Shown: one piece after another, positions 28,401 to 41,280 of the stretch | Numbering within the stretch: position 1 is the first letter of the stretch | Layout of the letters: each line of letters starts with the position of its first letter | From: Mycteria americana | Taxonomy: Eukaryota; Chordata; Aves; Ciconiiformes; Ciconiidae | NCBI RefSeq assembly: GCF_035582795.1 | Contig: NC_134366.1 | Location: forward strand, 141,826,256-141,890,255 | Direction: 5' to 3' | DNA length: 64,000 nucleotides | Translations under genes and position numbers: made by a program | The notes under the pieces: generated by a model | Databases searched by the model: none | What the model was told of the DNA's origin: nothing | Seen by the model: only the letters and a program-made list of their open reading frames with translations

Positions 28401-31400
28401 CACAAATCAAAGCAAGCAACAAATGTAAAAACATAAGTGAACAAAAATAGCATTTTAAACTGGAAATAAATCCTTCTTCTCCTTACAGCTATATAACTAG
28501 AGTTCATACCCATGTGGAGACAGAAAGGAAGAGAAAGGAGAATCTTTGTACGCTAAGGATCATGTGCAACCTATTACAAGTGCTACAGGTATGGCAGATC
28601 TCCTGAGTCTCTTATCTTTTGAGTTATATATGCAGCATTGAACATGGGAAGAAGATGGCTGCAGCCATTTAATAGTAAAATATTTAAAGTACAGTGACAT
28701 CACGTATATTTAGGGGAAGATGAAACTTGAATATAGTAATACCCTCAAATATTCAAAATGTTTTCGTAAGCTATTAAGTAAAGCTTTTGGGAAGTGTTAA
28801 TTTTCTAAAGGCATTTTCTTTCTCATAATCCTTATGTCTTTTTGTGGTCTATGTGTTTTTCTCTGATTGCAGTTTTTTTAATACAAATCTGCTGAATTAG
28901 CACTGCTTGTTCATGTAACAGTAATACTTCATACAGCTTTCCAAAGATTTGGCAAAGACTCCTGAATAAGTATTTTTGGATAAATGTGTAGGCACTTTAT
29001 AAAGTATATTTAGTGGATAGATGTTGCATTCTATAACAGTGTCTAATACTTACCATAGGGTCTTTTATTGTGAATGTCATTGTTATTTTCATTATGAGGA
29101 AGGCACTTTTTAAAAAAAAGAAAAAAAAAGAATGGTCCAGATGGAGTTTCTCATTTTGAATTCTCTTCCTTGGAAAACTGCAGGTGCACGTTCATAATTT
29201 GACAGTGCTGCATTATGGATTAGCTAGTGAAGGCTATTGTACAGTGAGCTCTGCAGTCATCTCATTGACCTCCTTGAAGTCCAAGCATATAATCCCTGTC
29301 ACACCAACACTGCTGCCAAACTCATGTTTAAGTGGTGCAGCTAACCAAGTTTTTGAAAGGATTTTATTTAAAAATACAGAAAGACATGAACACTGAATTC
29401 CACAAAAATCAATTTTATAAATAGAATGTGTTTTGTAATTCCTAAGGCTATGAAGAAAATAATCAAGCAGCACTAATTCAGTTTTTTTGTACTGTATAAA
29501 CAAAAACTTATTTTAGATATTAATGAATTAATAGTATATTCATATACTCTGATGACCTATATGTGAAGTATTAACCTGATGCAATTTAAAATGCCTAAAA
29601 GATTAAGCCTCTGAAATATTTTTAATAGAAAAAGCTTGACTATAACAAAAATAAAAGCAATCTGTGCAATAAATTATTTAAATACAGAAATTACTTGCAC
29701 ACTTTGGGGGAGGAGGGTTGCTTAAGTTGAGAAGACAAAATTCTAGAAAAGTATTTAAGTATAAACTCAAGGTGTACTTAAATGTAGATTTTGCGTTTCC
29801 AAAGATGACTCTCTTATATACACATAGAGTAGGAATGTATTGTTTTGCTGCCACAGATTTTCTAGGTAGATGAAGCAGCCTGTATCCTTCCAACTCTCCT
29901 CCGTTAGTACAACCTGGTCATATGACATAATAACAGTAATATGGTGCAAAGGGTCCCTCTGCTTAGGTCCCTGGCTACAGGAGCTGAATCAGGTCATGAA
30001 TAAGCTACATACAATCACCTAATTCCACTTAGAGAACTCTGTGCAGTTGGCTTTGCTAAGACAGAGAGTTTCTCTCTTCAAAGTAAAAGTACCATCTGGA
30101 TTATAAAATTTAGAGAAAAGCAAACCTCAGATGAAAGCAGTTTGAAGCCATAAATTTAGAAAGAGAAGTAGATTGTAAAATAACAGTAGGGAAGGGGCTT
30201 GTCTGTCACATGTGGATGTAAAGGAGAGCTGAGTTTAGAATAGAAGGAGAAAGGAAGCAAACTAACCTGAAGAAAATGGAGCTTTACGTAGACCCTTGAA
30301 TGGCTGCAATATATTATATCCCCACTCAAGTACCTTTTCCGCTGTCACTTTCTATCTACTTTGTATCCCTTCTTTGTCCAACTTTTCCACACCCTCTCAC
30401 CCTAAATGTCAGTTTTCCTTAGGTGTATCTTTTACCTTGTAAATTCCCCCCAAATCTCTGTGTTTACATATCTGTCTTTGAGTCGGCGAGTACTGGTTCT
30501 TTTTCTAGCCTTCTCTTCCACCTCTTGTTTTATTAGTACTTATTTTGCACCCCAGGTGACCTTGCTTTTCGTCACATTTTTTCTACACCAAATGCTTTGG
30601 TTGCCCTTAGTGCTAACCTTTATATTCACATTCACAACTCCCCTTGTATTCGTTCATAAAAATGAGGAAAAACAGTTGGTGAAAAGTTCATCAAAAGCAA
30701 AGATCAAAATCCCTGGATGTAGTAGAATTGAACTTTTAAAGGTTTTATTTATTGACATATTTATTTATTTAGTCAGTTTTATTGTGGGCTTTTTCCGTGT
30801 TTGTGGACTTTGCCCTTGCCTGCTCCAAAAAAAATTCATTTTTACTTTTGTAAAAAAGTACAAAAGTCCTCATGTTTGTGTCTTCTTCTTTTGACTTCTG
30901 CTTATTTATCCTTAGGTTTTATGCTATTGATATTGATAACTTATTCATTCATTTCACATTCATTCATTTCCTGGCTTATAAACAGAGTTTTTTTGAAGTT
31001 TAAAGTTAATCAGTAATGGGTCAGGATCCATTCTGTGGACAGATCCAGTTACAAATATTGAAACCAATATGTAAACTAGGTCCTATTTCATCTCATGTTA
31101 AGCTGGTTTGTATTTTGGGATTTGCTCCTCTATTAGCAGCAAACTGCAGAAAATAAAAATGTATTAATGAACAGTAGAGGCTGAACTAGGATACATGTCT
31201 TATATACTTGAGCTGTTTTCTTTTTCTCTGGTATTTGTTTCAATCTGCATATCTATGCATTCTTGAATGCATAGATTTTGGAAAGCACACCTGGGTACAG
31301 CCTATCTTTTGAATCCATGTTTCTTTCTTAGAAAAAGTTTATCTGAATTACATTGCTGGCGTTGTGTGCTTAAGCAGTTCAGATACGATTACCCCCAGTG

Positions 31401-34400
31401 ACACGTTTACTGCATTCTCATACATAGAATGACTTTCAACCTAAGAAACATTTGTAAGACTACTCCTACCAAAACCAAAACGATCAATTGTTTTATACTG
31501 GTCCAGTTTTCAGCTTCATTTCTTTCTTCAAGTCAGCTGAGGGATATTTCTGCATTACCAGAAGATGCCATTTCAGTTTACATCTTAAACTATACTTTGT
31601 CCCCAGATGATGTTGTAAAATGAATTGCATTCAGGCAGAGGCTTCTCAAGCACAACTGCTTCATTTAACAGCAGCATATAAGTATTCAACTCCCAGTCCC
31701 TGGAGTTCTCCCTTTGCTAACACTTATAGTGTCAGACTTAAACGGGCAAAGTATTTTGGAGAATGCAGTTTTTCTGAGCCAATTAACTTATATTGTGAAA
31801 TATACGATATAACAGTTTTTTCTGTTTTAAACAAAGCATCCAAGAAACCTAGAGAAATCAGGAAAAAGCCTTTTGTTAGCTTCTGAGATAAGAATAAAAA
31901 ATTAAATTCGGGGTTTCTCCGAGATTTTTGGTAATTTCAAATGGAGCAGGAATTCCTGTCTTCATCTGTTTGTCTTCAAGAAGTTTTCTAACAAGCTTCA
32001 TCACACTTAATCTTTCAAATTCTGTAGACTATACTAGAAGAGGAATAGAAAGTTCCATATTGATGCTAACTTTGTGAAATTCTACCATTACAGAAACCTT
32101 CATGTGAGGACTCAGAACTGATAGACCTTGCACTAAATTTTCAAAAAAGCAGACTATAAATTTTCTATTTTATCTGAGTGCTTTCCAGGATACTATTCAT
32201 GGATACTGTTACACAAGAGCCCTCTCATCTAGGGAAATCTTGTCAGGAATTTATTGATAAGGAAGAAAGGCATAACAGGATTAATTACATGCTTAAGAAA
32301 ACCAAGCTCTGTGACAGAAGTGAATTCTGCTTCTCTGCCTTAAGAGGACCTGTGTTTCCTCCTGGAGTTGGCTGGATTTGTAATGAGGTGTACCTACGTG
32401 ATTTTGTAAACTCCTCATTTTGTTCTGTTTTCTGTAAACTTCTCATTTTTTTCTCATTCTCTGTCCTGAGAAGACTCAAGGAAGAACTTAACTATGCTGA
32501 CTGAAGTAGTTAACTACACCAGTCAGAGATTAGAGTTGTACTCTGTTTGCTTTGAGATAGTAGAAAATAGCTGGTAAGGAGGTGAAGACAGATTAAAAGA
32601 AGACATTCACTGGCTCAAGAAAACAGCCTCCCTGAAAAACTGGAAGCTGATGACAGTCATTAATTTTAAAAATATCAATATTTCTTGACATTAGTAATTT
32701 TACTTACCATTGTCTGGTCTTGTACAGTATCTCCCTTATGAAAGTGTATTGAGAAAGGATATTTTCACAAATACCTCATAACTTTTCAGTCAGTCTTTCA
32801 ATTTGGTTGTGTCATGCATGCGGTAGGAATTGCATGGATGGCTGATCGTCTTTAAGTTTTTCATATTTTAGAGCTGTTAGAAAAACAGAAAAAATCAGTG
32901 TCATCCGTGGGTTGTTATGTTCTGGTGAATTGTATTTTTAGGTTCTGATGGGATTTTTTTTTTTTTTTTAAGAGGAATCCCAGAGTATAATGATGAACAA
33001 ACAGAAAATATATTTTATGTACTTTTCTTTAGGGCTTAGTTTTGCCACCTGTTTTATTCACTGTCATGTGCAAGAAGATCATGTGCCTTCAGTAAGTGGG
33101 CATACCCCAGGCTATGCCATTTCCTTGTTGATTGTATGTGATATAATATCAATTCAGTGCTTGATATTTTTCCAGTTTATAGAGACCACCATGAAATACA
33201 GGCATCTTAAGCTCATTTTAGGCTAGAGAAATGCATATAAAGAGAGAGTAATTTTGAAACCTAGCCAATAAAATGTTTTAATCCTTAGCTAATACCATGG
33301 TCTTTTCATCTGCGGGGTGGCAAAGGGTCTGCTCTGCTCTTAGGGCAAGAAAATTCAGGAGTAGTCAAAACCCTTTTTTCATTTGCAGTTGTTTTTTCTG
33401 TGGTAGCTTTAGCTGTTGATGCTGAATTTCCATCCCATCACTAAAGATTAGAAAACTGCTTTAATTTTTGCATTAGCCATTGATAGCATGTTCAGGATGT
33501 CATGCCACGGTAGACATCCTTCTGTTTTTGGTAAGAAAGGAGGCTGCATTATATACCTTACTTCTATTAGTAGCTACTGATGCCACTAACGATTCCTATA
33601 TTTCTAAACCTTTGGAGTATTTAAACCTATACACCTCATAAGAGTCTTCTTCAGTGACCATATTTTGATATTGGAGGAGAAGGAAGTTAGCAAACCATTT
33701 TGGATATAAGAAAGCTAAAACTTTGTATCTTCCAGTTCATGATCAAGATGTTAAAACTAATTAAAATTCTTTCTATTGAGACTAAAAACTAATAAAGAAT
33801 AAAAAATTAGAATATAAAAACAGTAAAGAGAAAAGTGAAAGAATAAAGACTACAGAAAAAAACCCTATGAAATATTGAAAACAGTTTTATAGCTTTTGGT
33901 CTCCAAAATATCTTTTTTCATATATTCAGTTGTTCTCAGCAGGGATCGTTATCATTTCAAGGTCTTTCATTTTAGTCTTCCTTTTATGCTATTAGTTTCA
34001 ACAAGACGTTAACAATAATTACCCACAAACACTGACATATACAGGTGTCCCTTTATGTCTATCCAAATGACTGGTCAATAAAGATATTAACAGAGTAATA
34101 CTCACTCTACACACTCACACCTCTACAGAAGGCTAAAGCTCTTTTCAAGCATCTAGGTGTGAAGTTGAATGTTCGAACTCAAGTTACATGTCTTTACAGA
34201 TCATAGAGTTTGTTGAAGTGACTGGAGAGTCAGTAGTTATTAGAGCTTCTTTGCTTGTAGAAATGCTCCATTCTGCCAAATGCAGTTGCTCAATTGACCT
34301 CTTGGCCAACAACTACAATTAAAAGGTGCATCTCCTGCACAAGATAGATGAGAACATAGTCTTCTATGCTAACAATAATAGAAACAAGTTTCTTGCAGAT

Positions 34401-35794
34401 CTGTTCACAGCTTTGTGTGCTCTTCTGTCTTTCTTTTTCCCTTTAGGTTCCCACAATTTTGAGTCATCTGCCTAAACTGCTAAGTCCATTCTCACTCTTT
34501 TAAGGTCCATTCAAGGTCTGTTTTAATCTACCACTCTTCTATTGATCAGGCTTCTGGTTTTCTCTCATCCTGCAGTTCAGACATTTCTTGAGGAGTATTT
34601 TAAAATTATCTGCCTTTAGAGACCCTATGGTCCAGTGGGATGTAAAATTAGAACTATATCTACTAATGAGTCTCCTTTTGAAATATTAAGTACCTGTTTA
34701 TTTCTTCCTCTAGCTATGAAAGCTGCTTTCTTCTTGCCATTATTAGGGTTAAGAGGAGGACAAATTCAACTATATGAAGGATGACCCTTCTTGCATCTGT
34801 TTTTCAGAGGGAGAATCTCTCTTCTAATGTAGCCAAAATTTCTCTCCTTTTATCTGTAAGAGTTAAATTAAGCTTCCAGTTTTCCTTCCTGAACTTGAGA
34901 CCTCTGAAATAAGCATTCACCTTTCATAGGTTCCAAGTCAAGAACATTGTTGATATTCACAGGTCCACAGACATCAGGAAATGTCCTATGCTGTTCATTT
35001 TCCAAATTTAGCCATTTCTACTCAATGGCTGTCCAAATGGATAGTGGCTTGAATTGAGTTTTCCTGTGAAACTGCTGAAATGGATCCCCCTAATAAAATC
35101 AGGGCATAATCCACCAGAGGTCAGGCAATATTACTGGCATTGTTGGGAAAATTTTTCTTCATTTTCTGTCACACCACCACCAAATGCAATATTATTTTGG
35201 GTTGCTGAGGGCCAATATGGTTCTACATTTGCTGATTGCTTTAAGTGCTCCAACACTGCTCTGCTAGGTAGTTGAAAAAGCATTTTCCTGGAGTAATCTA
35301 AAGTGTGAATGTACATTTGGACTATCAATAGAAGAAAGAGAAGTTGCATATCAGTAAAGGATAATCTTTGAGATTTGAGGTCAAAGTACAAGTTTGCTGG
35401 CTGCTTTTCTCTTTCAAAGCTCTTCGATGATTCTAGATGTACGTTTCTTCAGGTGGACTGGAATAGAAATGCTGTTACCTTATATATCTATATGCTTGGC
35501 ATATGCAATTGTAGAACATGAATGCGTCCTGTGAGTAGGAAAAGGAAAAGAAGTCTGTCTTCAAGTAAGAAAATGTAAGTGCAAGCGTTATGCTAGTGTA
35601 CATATGGTAATTTCAAGAGCTTTCATTTCTTTAAATACTGCTTTTATTGTTGATGAGGCTCAATACTTTTTGGCTAAGTTATCTTCAAGTATAATATGTG
35701 CCTTTGGATTTTGAGAATTATGTTATGAGGAAGGGTTGCACATGTTGAATTATGCACATGCACTTGTTGCACCTGAACAGTCAGCATGGGCATC
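25481..35794. other. AT-rich non-coding segment with no recognised gene
   Basis: No mobile element or convincing exon was recognised. A-rich (25858-25883) and T-rich (25945-25967) runs are present. A segment at 26580-26707 is of higher complexity and has an acceptor-like CTTGCAG and a CAG/GTTACC donor-like end, but the encoded peptide has no recognisable motif. A 162-codon open frame at 30406-30894 lies in pyrimidine-rich DNA and is rich in hydrophobic residues, probably for compositional reasons. Confidence 0.4.
31251..31276. repeat. Perfect inverted repeat, 12-bp arms, 2-bp spacer
   Basis: ATCTATGCATTC at 31251-31262 is the exact reverse complement of GAATGCATAGAT at 31265-31276, separated by TT. 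The pairing does not extend beyond the arms. It could form a short cruciform or bind a dimeric protein; no function is implied by sequence alone. Confidence 0.9.
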
Positions 35795-36945
35795 ATGATT
35801 GACTAATGTGATTGCCTTCTATGTTGGAATGATTGGTTACGTGGGCCAGAGAGAGTCTGTAATGTAATATAACTCAACTTTAGCAAGACTTTTAACATCC
35901 TTTTCAACTGTGTGTTTGTTTATAAGCTGAGATGAATGTGTTGGATGAATGGGTTGGTAGCTGGATTGAAAAATGAGCAGGTGTGTGGACTCAGAGGATA
36001 GTAATTAATGGCTCAGCTTCCAGATGACAACCAGTCAATACTGTAGTTATTCAGTTATTTTCATCAATGATCAGGATGATAAGGTAGAATGGACCCTCAG
36101 CAAATTTGCACAAGGCTAAATTAGGAAGGGAAGGTTAAGTGACATGCTGGACAGAAAAATGTTGAGAAATTTAGGGGCTGGACCAACAAAAACCTAATAA
36201 AGTTTAAAAGGAGAAGTGCAAAGTCCTGCACTTCAGACAGAATAACCAAGTGAATCAGTACAGCCTGGGAACTAATTGACTTAGTAGCAGCTCTGCTGAA
36301 AGGAGGGGTTATAGTGGATTGAAAGTTGAGTATGAATGGAATGCTATCATCACAAATAAGGCAAACTGGGCTACATTGGAAGGAGTGTAGAGAATATATC
36401 AAAGGAAGTTATTATTCCTTTATACTTCACACTGAGAGGGCTGTAACTGGAGTATTTTGTTCATATTGGCTTTACAGTTCAAGAAGGATGTTGAAAAACT
36501 GGAAAGGGTCTAAAACAGGACTATCAAGAGTATAACATGGTTAGAGCCCTGGAGCACATGATCTTCAATGAGAGATGGCTTAGCCTGGCAAAAGAAAGAC
36601 TAAAGAGACCTTTAATAGCAGTCAGTGAAATTTGAAGGTAAACTACAAGGATGATGGAGCTAACTCTTCTTAGTAGTGGCATTTGGTATAATAAAAGGCA
36701 AAAGCCACAAGTTTCAGCTTCAGTGTGGACATCAGAAAAAGTGCTTCACCTGGAATGGTCATGCAGCACTGGAATAGTTTATGAAGCTGGGTGATGGTGT
36801 CTCTGTCCTTGGGGTTTTTGGAAACTTGTCTAGACAAAGCCAAAGCTGGCCCAATCTAGAACTGTTTGTGGTCCTACTTTGAGTGACATGTTCAACTAGG
36901 TGACCTCTAGACATCCCTTGTAATCAATGTTTCTATGATTCTATG
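35795..36945 (+). mobile_element. Old degenerate CR1 LINE, 5'-truncated, plus strand
   Basis: The sequence follows the order of CR1 ORF2 from the reverse transcriptase region to the 3' end. ATTGCCTTCTATG (35811-35823) and TTTAGCAAGACTTTTAACA (35879-35897) correspond to the RT motif A region (normally DFSKAFD). TCAGCAAATTTGCAC (36096-36110) corresponds to the FADD region. A worn 3' end closes with TTTCTATGATTCTATG at 36930-36945, the CR1 8-bp tail. Many substitutions, stops and small deletions are present, so no protein is encoded. It lies on the same strand as, and about 700 bases before, the first exon-like segment. Confidence 0.8.
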
Positions 36946-37634
36946 CCTTGTACTACTGGATACTTGCATACGTCAGTTGTCCTTGTACTCCAGATGGGGT
37001 GAAAAAATGCAATCAGGGACTGTGACCACTGCATTTATTACATGATAGTATAGGAATTCACTGATTAATTAAATATATCCTTTTCATCCCATGAGCATCG
37101 AAAGATTTACATATGGAGACAAGAAAAGCTTTACTGTCATAATCCCTAAACAGTAGCAAGAAACATGTTTCGTTATCTCCATTCCCTGGGATTCCTAATA
37201 ATGTTTGTATAAATTAAAAACTGTTAATAGCAGAACACTGTAATTGATTAGCTTCTGTATGTTTACAGCTCTCTTTAATTGCTTAAAAATGCTATTTGTC
37301 AGCTTCATGTTCTATTGACAATGTTATCGATTTATCCGATTTGGGCTTTGTCTTGTCTCTCGTACATAAAACTCACATATGCAGTTCAAATGGGAAATGA
37401 CTCTATTGATTTCCTTAACTTGAGCCCAAATGCTAAAGATTTTTGGATAAGCTTTCTCATTACTTAAGCCAAAATCAATAAGAGAGAGCATCTTTTAATG
37501 AAAGAGCAGTTTGAGCAACGTACTTCAGAAATGGGGTCCTGTTCATCCTTTGCTTTACAAATCGATCTCCTTGGTTCCTTAAGTGAGGTCCAATTGGTTG
37601 ACATTGTGGTTTGTCTTTGTGTGTAAACTTGCAG
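36946..37634. other. Probable intron, no feature
   Basis: AT-rich sequence between the CR1 and the first exon-like segment. The last 40 bases are a T/G-rich acceptor tract ending AACTTGCAG. Nothing else was seen. Confidence 0.35.
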
Positions 37635-37712
37635 CTTCAGAAAAGAGAAGATGAGCTACAGAGACAGCAGAAGGAAACACTTTCTCTGCGACAGAAAAGC
37701 GATCTTACTGAG
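37635..37712 (+). CDS. Probable internal coding exon of an unidentified coiled-coil protein
   Basis: A 78-base segment is flanked by TTGCAG on the left and GTACCAG on the right, that is, canonical AG and GT. It reads without stops as 26 complete codons (phase 0 at both ends), starting LQKREDELQRQQ and ending KSDLTE. The peptide is rich in Q, E, K, R and L with leucines spaced as in a coiled coil. A second frame is also open but gives an unlikely, very basic peptide. It is in the same phase as the exon-like segments at 56420-56557 and 61444-61503, so the three could join in frame. Proteins of this type are often centrosomal, ciliary or cytoskeletal, but I do not recognise the family and assign no function. 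Being short, it could also be a chance match. Confidence 0.5.
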
Positions 37713-38015
37713 GTACCAGACTGTATGTTGTTAGTGTGTTCTGTAAAATTCTGGCTTTTTATGGCCATTTTTTAGCTATATAATTTATGGGAAAAATAAT
37801 ATGCTTTTCAGTCCTATCTCTTTGTCTATTATTATTCCTTTGTGTGTTGTTATTACACTATTTAAAAATATTACATACTTAAAAGATACAAGTAGTTAAT
37901 TTGGAACTATCACCTTCTTTTATGATTTTTCTGCATAAAATACTATCACGGACTACAATCCAATCATATTGCTTTGTTAACCTGTTAATTTGTTCTGGTT
38001 TTATTTCATCTCTAG

Positions 38016-38155
38016 CCTCAAGAAATTAGACTTAGTGCCTCCAGACTAAGCTGTGTAAAATGAAATCTGAGATAAAAAATGGAGAGCTGAAGTTGAAGAG
38101 CTACAGAATGAACTGGATATATCCAGCTAGTTATATGGGCAGGCCAAATGTTCAG
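38016..38155 (+). pseudogene. Exon-like segment with frameshifts and a stop, possibly a decayed coiled-coil exon
   Basis: The segment is bounded by CATCTCTAG on the left and TTCAG/GTACTG on the right. No single frame is open across it, but successive frames give coiled-coil-like peptide: LKKLDLV, then LQTKLCKMKSEIK, then WRAEVEELQNELDISS followed by an in-frame TAG and LYGQAKCS. One extra base near 38037 and one missing base in the A run near 38074-38079 would account for the two frame changes. Its charge pattern resembles the exon 300 bases upstream. This could be a lost exon of the same gene, or an old duplicated exon. The exact acceptor is uncertain. Confidence 0.35.
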
Positions 38156-40059
38156 GTACTGTACTAAGATATCATTAACTACCCTGAACTACATAAATTA
38201 AGCTGATTATGCCTTCACTTAATTAACTGAGAATGACCTATTGATGTATAGGCAGAGCAAGATAGAGACTACATGCTGCACTGTACTAAATTTATAGGTT
38301 TTCAATTAGTTCTACTATTGACTGAGACTACTTAGAAAAGGAGTTTACTTTTATGTTTTGTAGCAGGTTTTTAAATTAGTGAGTTATTTGAAAATGTTCT
38401 GTTTGTATGCTCTTGAATTATTTGAAAAATGATCCAGTGAAAATTGTTTATTCATCTAAATCTATAATTTTTGCCTCATGGCTGATTAACACCTATGCAA
38501 TATTTGTCTTTGAAACTGCTGTTATGACTTATTATAAGTATTGATTAATCATCTCCAAAATATTAGTCATCTCCAAATTTTAGTCATAATAGTGTTAGAA
38601 ATTTTCTAATCAAATTATTTGTCTAAAAGAATATTTTAAAGAAATGCAAGGAAAATCTCCACAAAAATTTGATAATTTTATTATAAACTGAGTTAGATAT
38701 TTTCCTTCAAAAAAAAAGTACATTAGCGGTAATTTTAGTTAAGCTCCATTTCAAAAAGAAGTGTTTACAGTCTTACATACATTACCTGATAGCGATTTAC
38801 TAAGTCTATTAAATAAACTCAGTAATATATTTACAGATTTTGTTCAAAGGAAAATGTGAATTTGTCTAATGCAGGGATTTTCATTATGCAGAACTACGGA
38901 GTCAATTAGTATTTAGTTACAAATTAACTTCCGCTGTAAACATGCTTTGAAAAAATCACGCAGTTAGAAACCAAAGATGTTAAATATGAAATAATGAAAT
39001 AATGAAATAAAATATGAAAATGAAAAAAATATAGATGTTAATTAGTAATACTACTGCAAATTTTGGAGAAAAGTAATAAGCTTAAAAATGTTAGCATGTA
39101 GTAGTAGAACTGTTACATCAGGCTGATGAACCTTCTGTAATGTTTCTATTTTAAAAGAGATTTATTTCAAACATAAAGAAAATAATAAAATATCCTACAG
39201 ATAAGATTGTTTATTAATATACCAAGGAAAATAAAATATCACATAGGCTTAGCAAAAAAGACCCTGACTACTCATGTTTGAGTCCCTGAACAAAGTTTTC
39301 TTTAGCTCATTCTTAAGTATAAATTTTTTGGAGTAATGTACCTTCTCTACAGATTCCAGTTGTCCAAGATATGTTTCTATGACCAAAGTTAATTAAAATC
39401 TGCATTTTTTCAAAAATGGTACACTAATGGAGGGATATGTACAGCTTTATCATCCCCTGGGACTAGGTTGCTGTCTTTATTCATGTAGTTCTCTTTAAGC
39501 TTGTAAAAAATTAAAAAATTGTATGTACAGAGATTATAATATGTAACTATTTTTTTAAGATTAATCTTCAGATTTTAAAATGGTAATGATTCTTTGATTT
39601 GAGTTTTTCATCTTGATGCATGCCTGTGATATTCAGTTACCTTATGCCATAGCATTCATCTGATTTATGGTTAAACCTTGTAATTCAGTGATCACCTTAT
39701 TAAAATATTTCCTGAGGTTTTCTGAGTCTATATTGAAGATGACTACATTGTCTACATGTGCAGCACTTGTTTTGCCTTCAAATGTGGTCCATAAGCCTTT
39801 GGTATGTGCTGGTCATACATGGCACACAAAACGCATTGTGGTAAATTGATACAGGTATAGGTTCACTACAGTTAGACCATAGTGGCAGCCCCAACATGTG
39901 GTGCTCAGCTGGTGTCCAGCTGCTTTGACTATCACTGACTGACCACGCCAGGTCTCTGCTTTGTCCCCATTATTGACACGTGTATTAACACATGCAACTT
40001 GTTATTCTTCTATATGATAATTTTCATAATTGTTTTTTGTTTATTGATTCATTTATTGT
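38156..40059. other. Probable intron, no gene feature
   Basis: AT-rich sequence with no recognisable element apart from a short 8-bp tandem repeat at 38986-39009. Confidence 0.35.
38986..39009. repeat. Tandem repeat, three copies of ATGAAATA
   Basis: Three exact consecutive copies of an 8-base unit within A-rich sequence. Confidence 0.85.
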
Positions 40060-41280
40060 GTTATTGGTAAATGGCTTATGAGTTCTGCCACTCACCTAAC
40101 ACCTGTTTGGCTTTTAGTGTTTTATCTGCATTCTCCATCCAGTTAATTTATATTCACTTCTTGTACCTCAGATCTTTCTCTCTTAGCCCATCTCTCTCCC
40201 TTTATCCTCCCTCTGTTAACATTTGCCCAGGCCTCTGCCTATTTTTCTCTCTCCTATTTCTCATTGCCATTTCTAATTATCTGGCTCATTTTTTAAGCCT
40301 CATATCTACCACTTAGATCTGTTTCTGTAGGAGGTCTTAATCTGTGGATTCTTCATATACAGGATGGTCAGAAATGACACTTTTCTGCCATGCTGTTTTT
40401 CCTTCCTTTTTCTCTTTTCATCAGTTTGAAGCAGTTCATTCACCTTACTCATCGTGTTTCTTTTCTCTGGCATCACAAACTCTTATCCACCCACTCACAG
40501 CCCTAAGTTATCCACACTGTTTACTTCCTTCTTTTCCCAGTTATCTGAGAAATCTCTCCAAATGCTCATGACTGTCATCTCTCTTCTTTTCTCCTTTACT
40601 ACCACCATCTCACTGACCAAACATTTCAAACTAAAGTAGTAAGACCTTTTTCCTGTTCCATCGTTTGGACCATGCCACTTTTTATTCTTCTCATTTTATG
40701 CCTCATGAAATTAAATTTTTTTTCCTTAATCTTCATGGGGTTTTCTCATTTATGCTACTTGTCATTTGCTGTGTCACTTTCTATGTCACATATTTCAAAT
40801 TCTTCCTTTTTTTCCAGTGATGTCAGAGTGAAATAGCAATTTATTTGTCTGCTCCTTCATTGGCTGTCTTTATACTTTCTTTCCTTAAAATCCTGAAGCA
40901 TGCTGTATTCTTGGATTCATCTTTTTCTTAAACTTGTTCCTGTGAGTTCCCCTCATGGTGATCTTTAAATAAATTGATCAGTCAATGACTGTTAAATTTT
41001 GCATCAGTGGAAGAAAACTGATGAACGACCCTTTCCTCTCCTTCCTGTCTCCCTGACAAGAATCCAGACCTTTGCATAGCGTGTGACCGTCAGGTTTTAC
41101 AGCTTGCATATTCTTGTTGTCATATTTTAATTACAGTGTTCAGTTCTCTCTTCTTCCTATTTATCACATTCACTTATGATTAACTTCAAATTGGATTACA
41201 GATTAATTAGGTCAGGAATCGTGCCTACTTCTGTGATCTTTTTTTTTTTTTTTTTTTTTAGTTGGTCCAGCATAAGAGGC
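40060..41280. other. Pyrimidine-rich tract on the plus strand
   Basis: For about 1.2 kb the plus strand is dominated by C and T, with many CTCTC, TTCTT and TCCTT words, ending in a T21 run (41239-41259). Several small plus-strand open frames here are by-products of this composition. I did not recognise a repeat family. Confidence 0.45.
41239..41259. repeat. Poly(T) run, 21 bases
   Basis: Uninterrupted T run. It could be the poly(A) tail of a minus-strand retroposed sequence, but no recognisable retroposon lies beside it. Confidence 0.8.

Noticed and set aside
30406..30894. 162-codon plus-strand open frame with an ATG
   Set aside because: Lies in pyrimidine-rich DNA; the hydrophobic Phe/Leu/Ser-rich peptide is what such composition gives. 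No domain, splice support or neighbour supports a gene.
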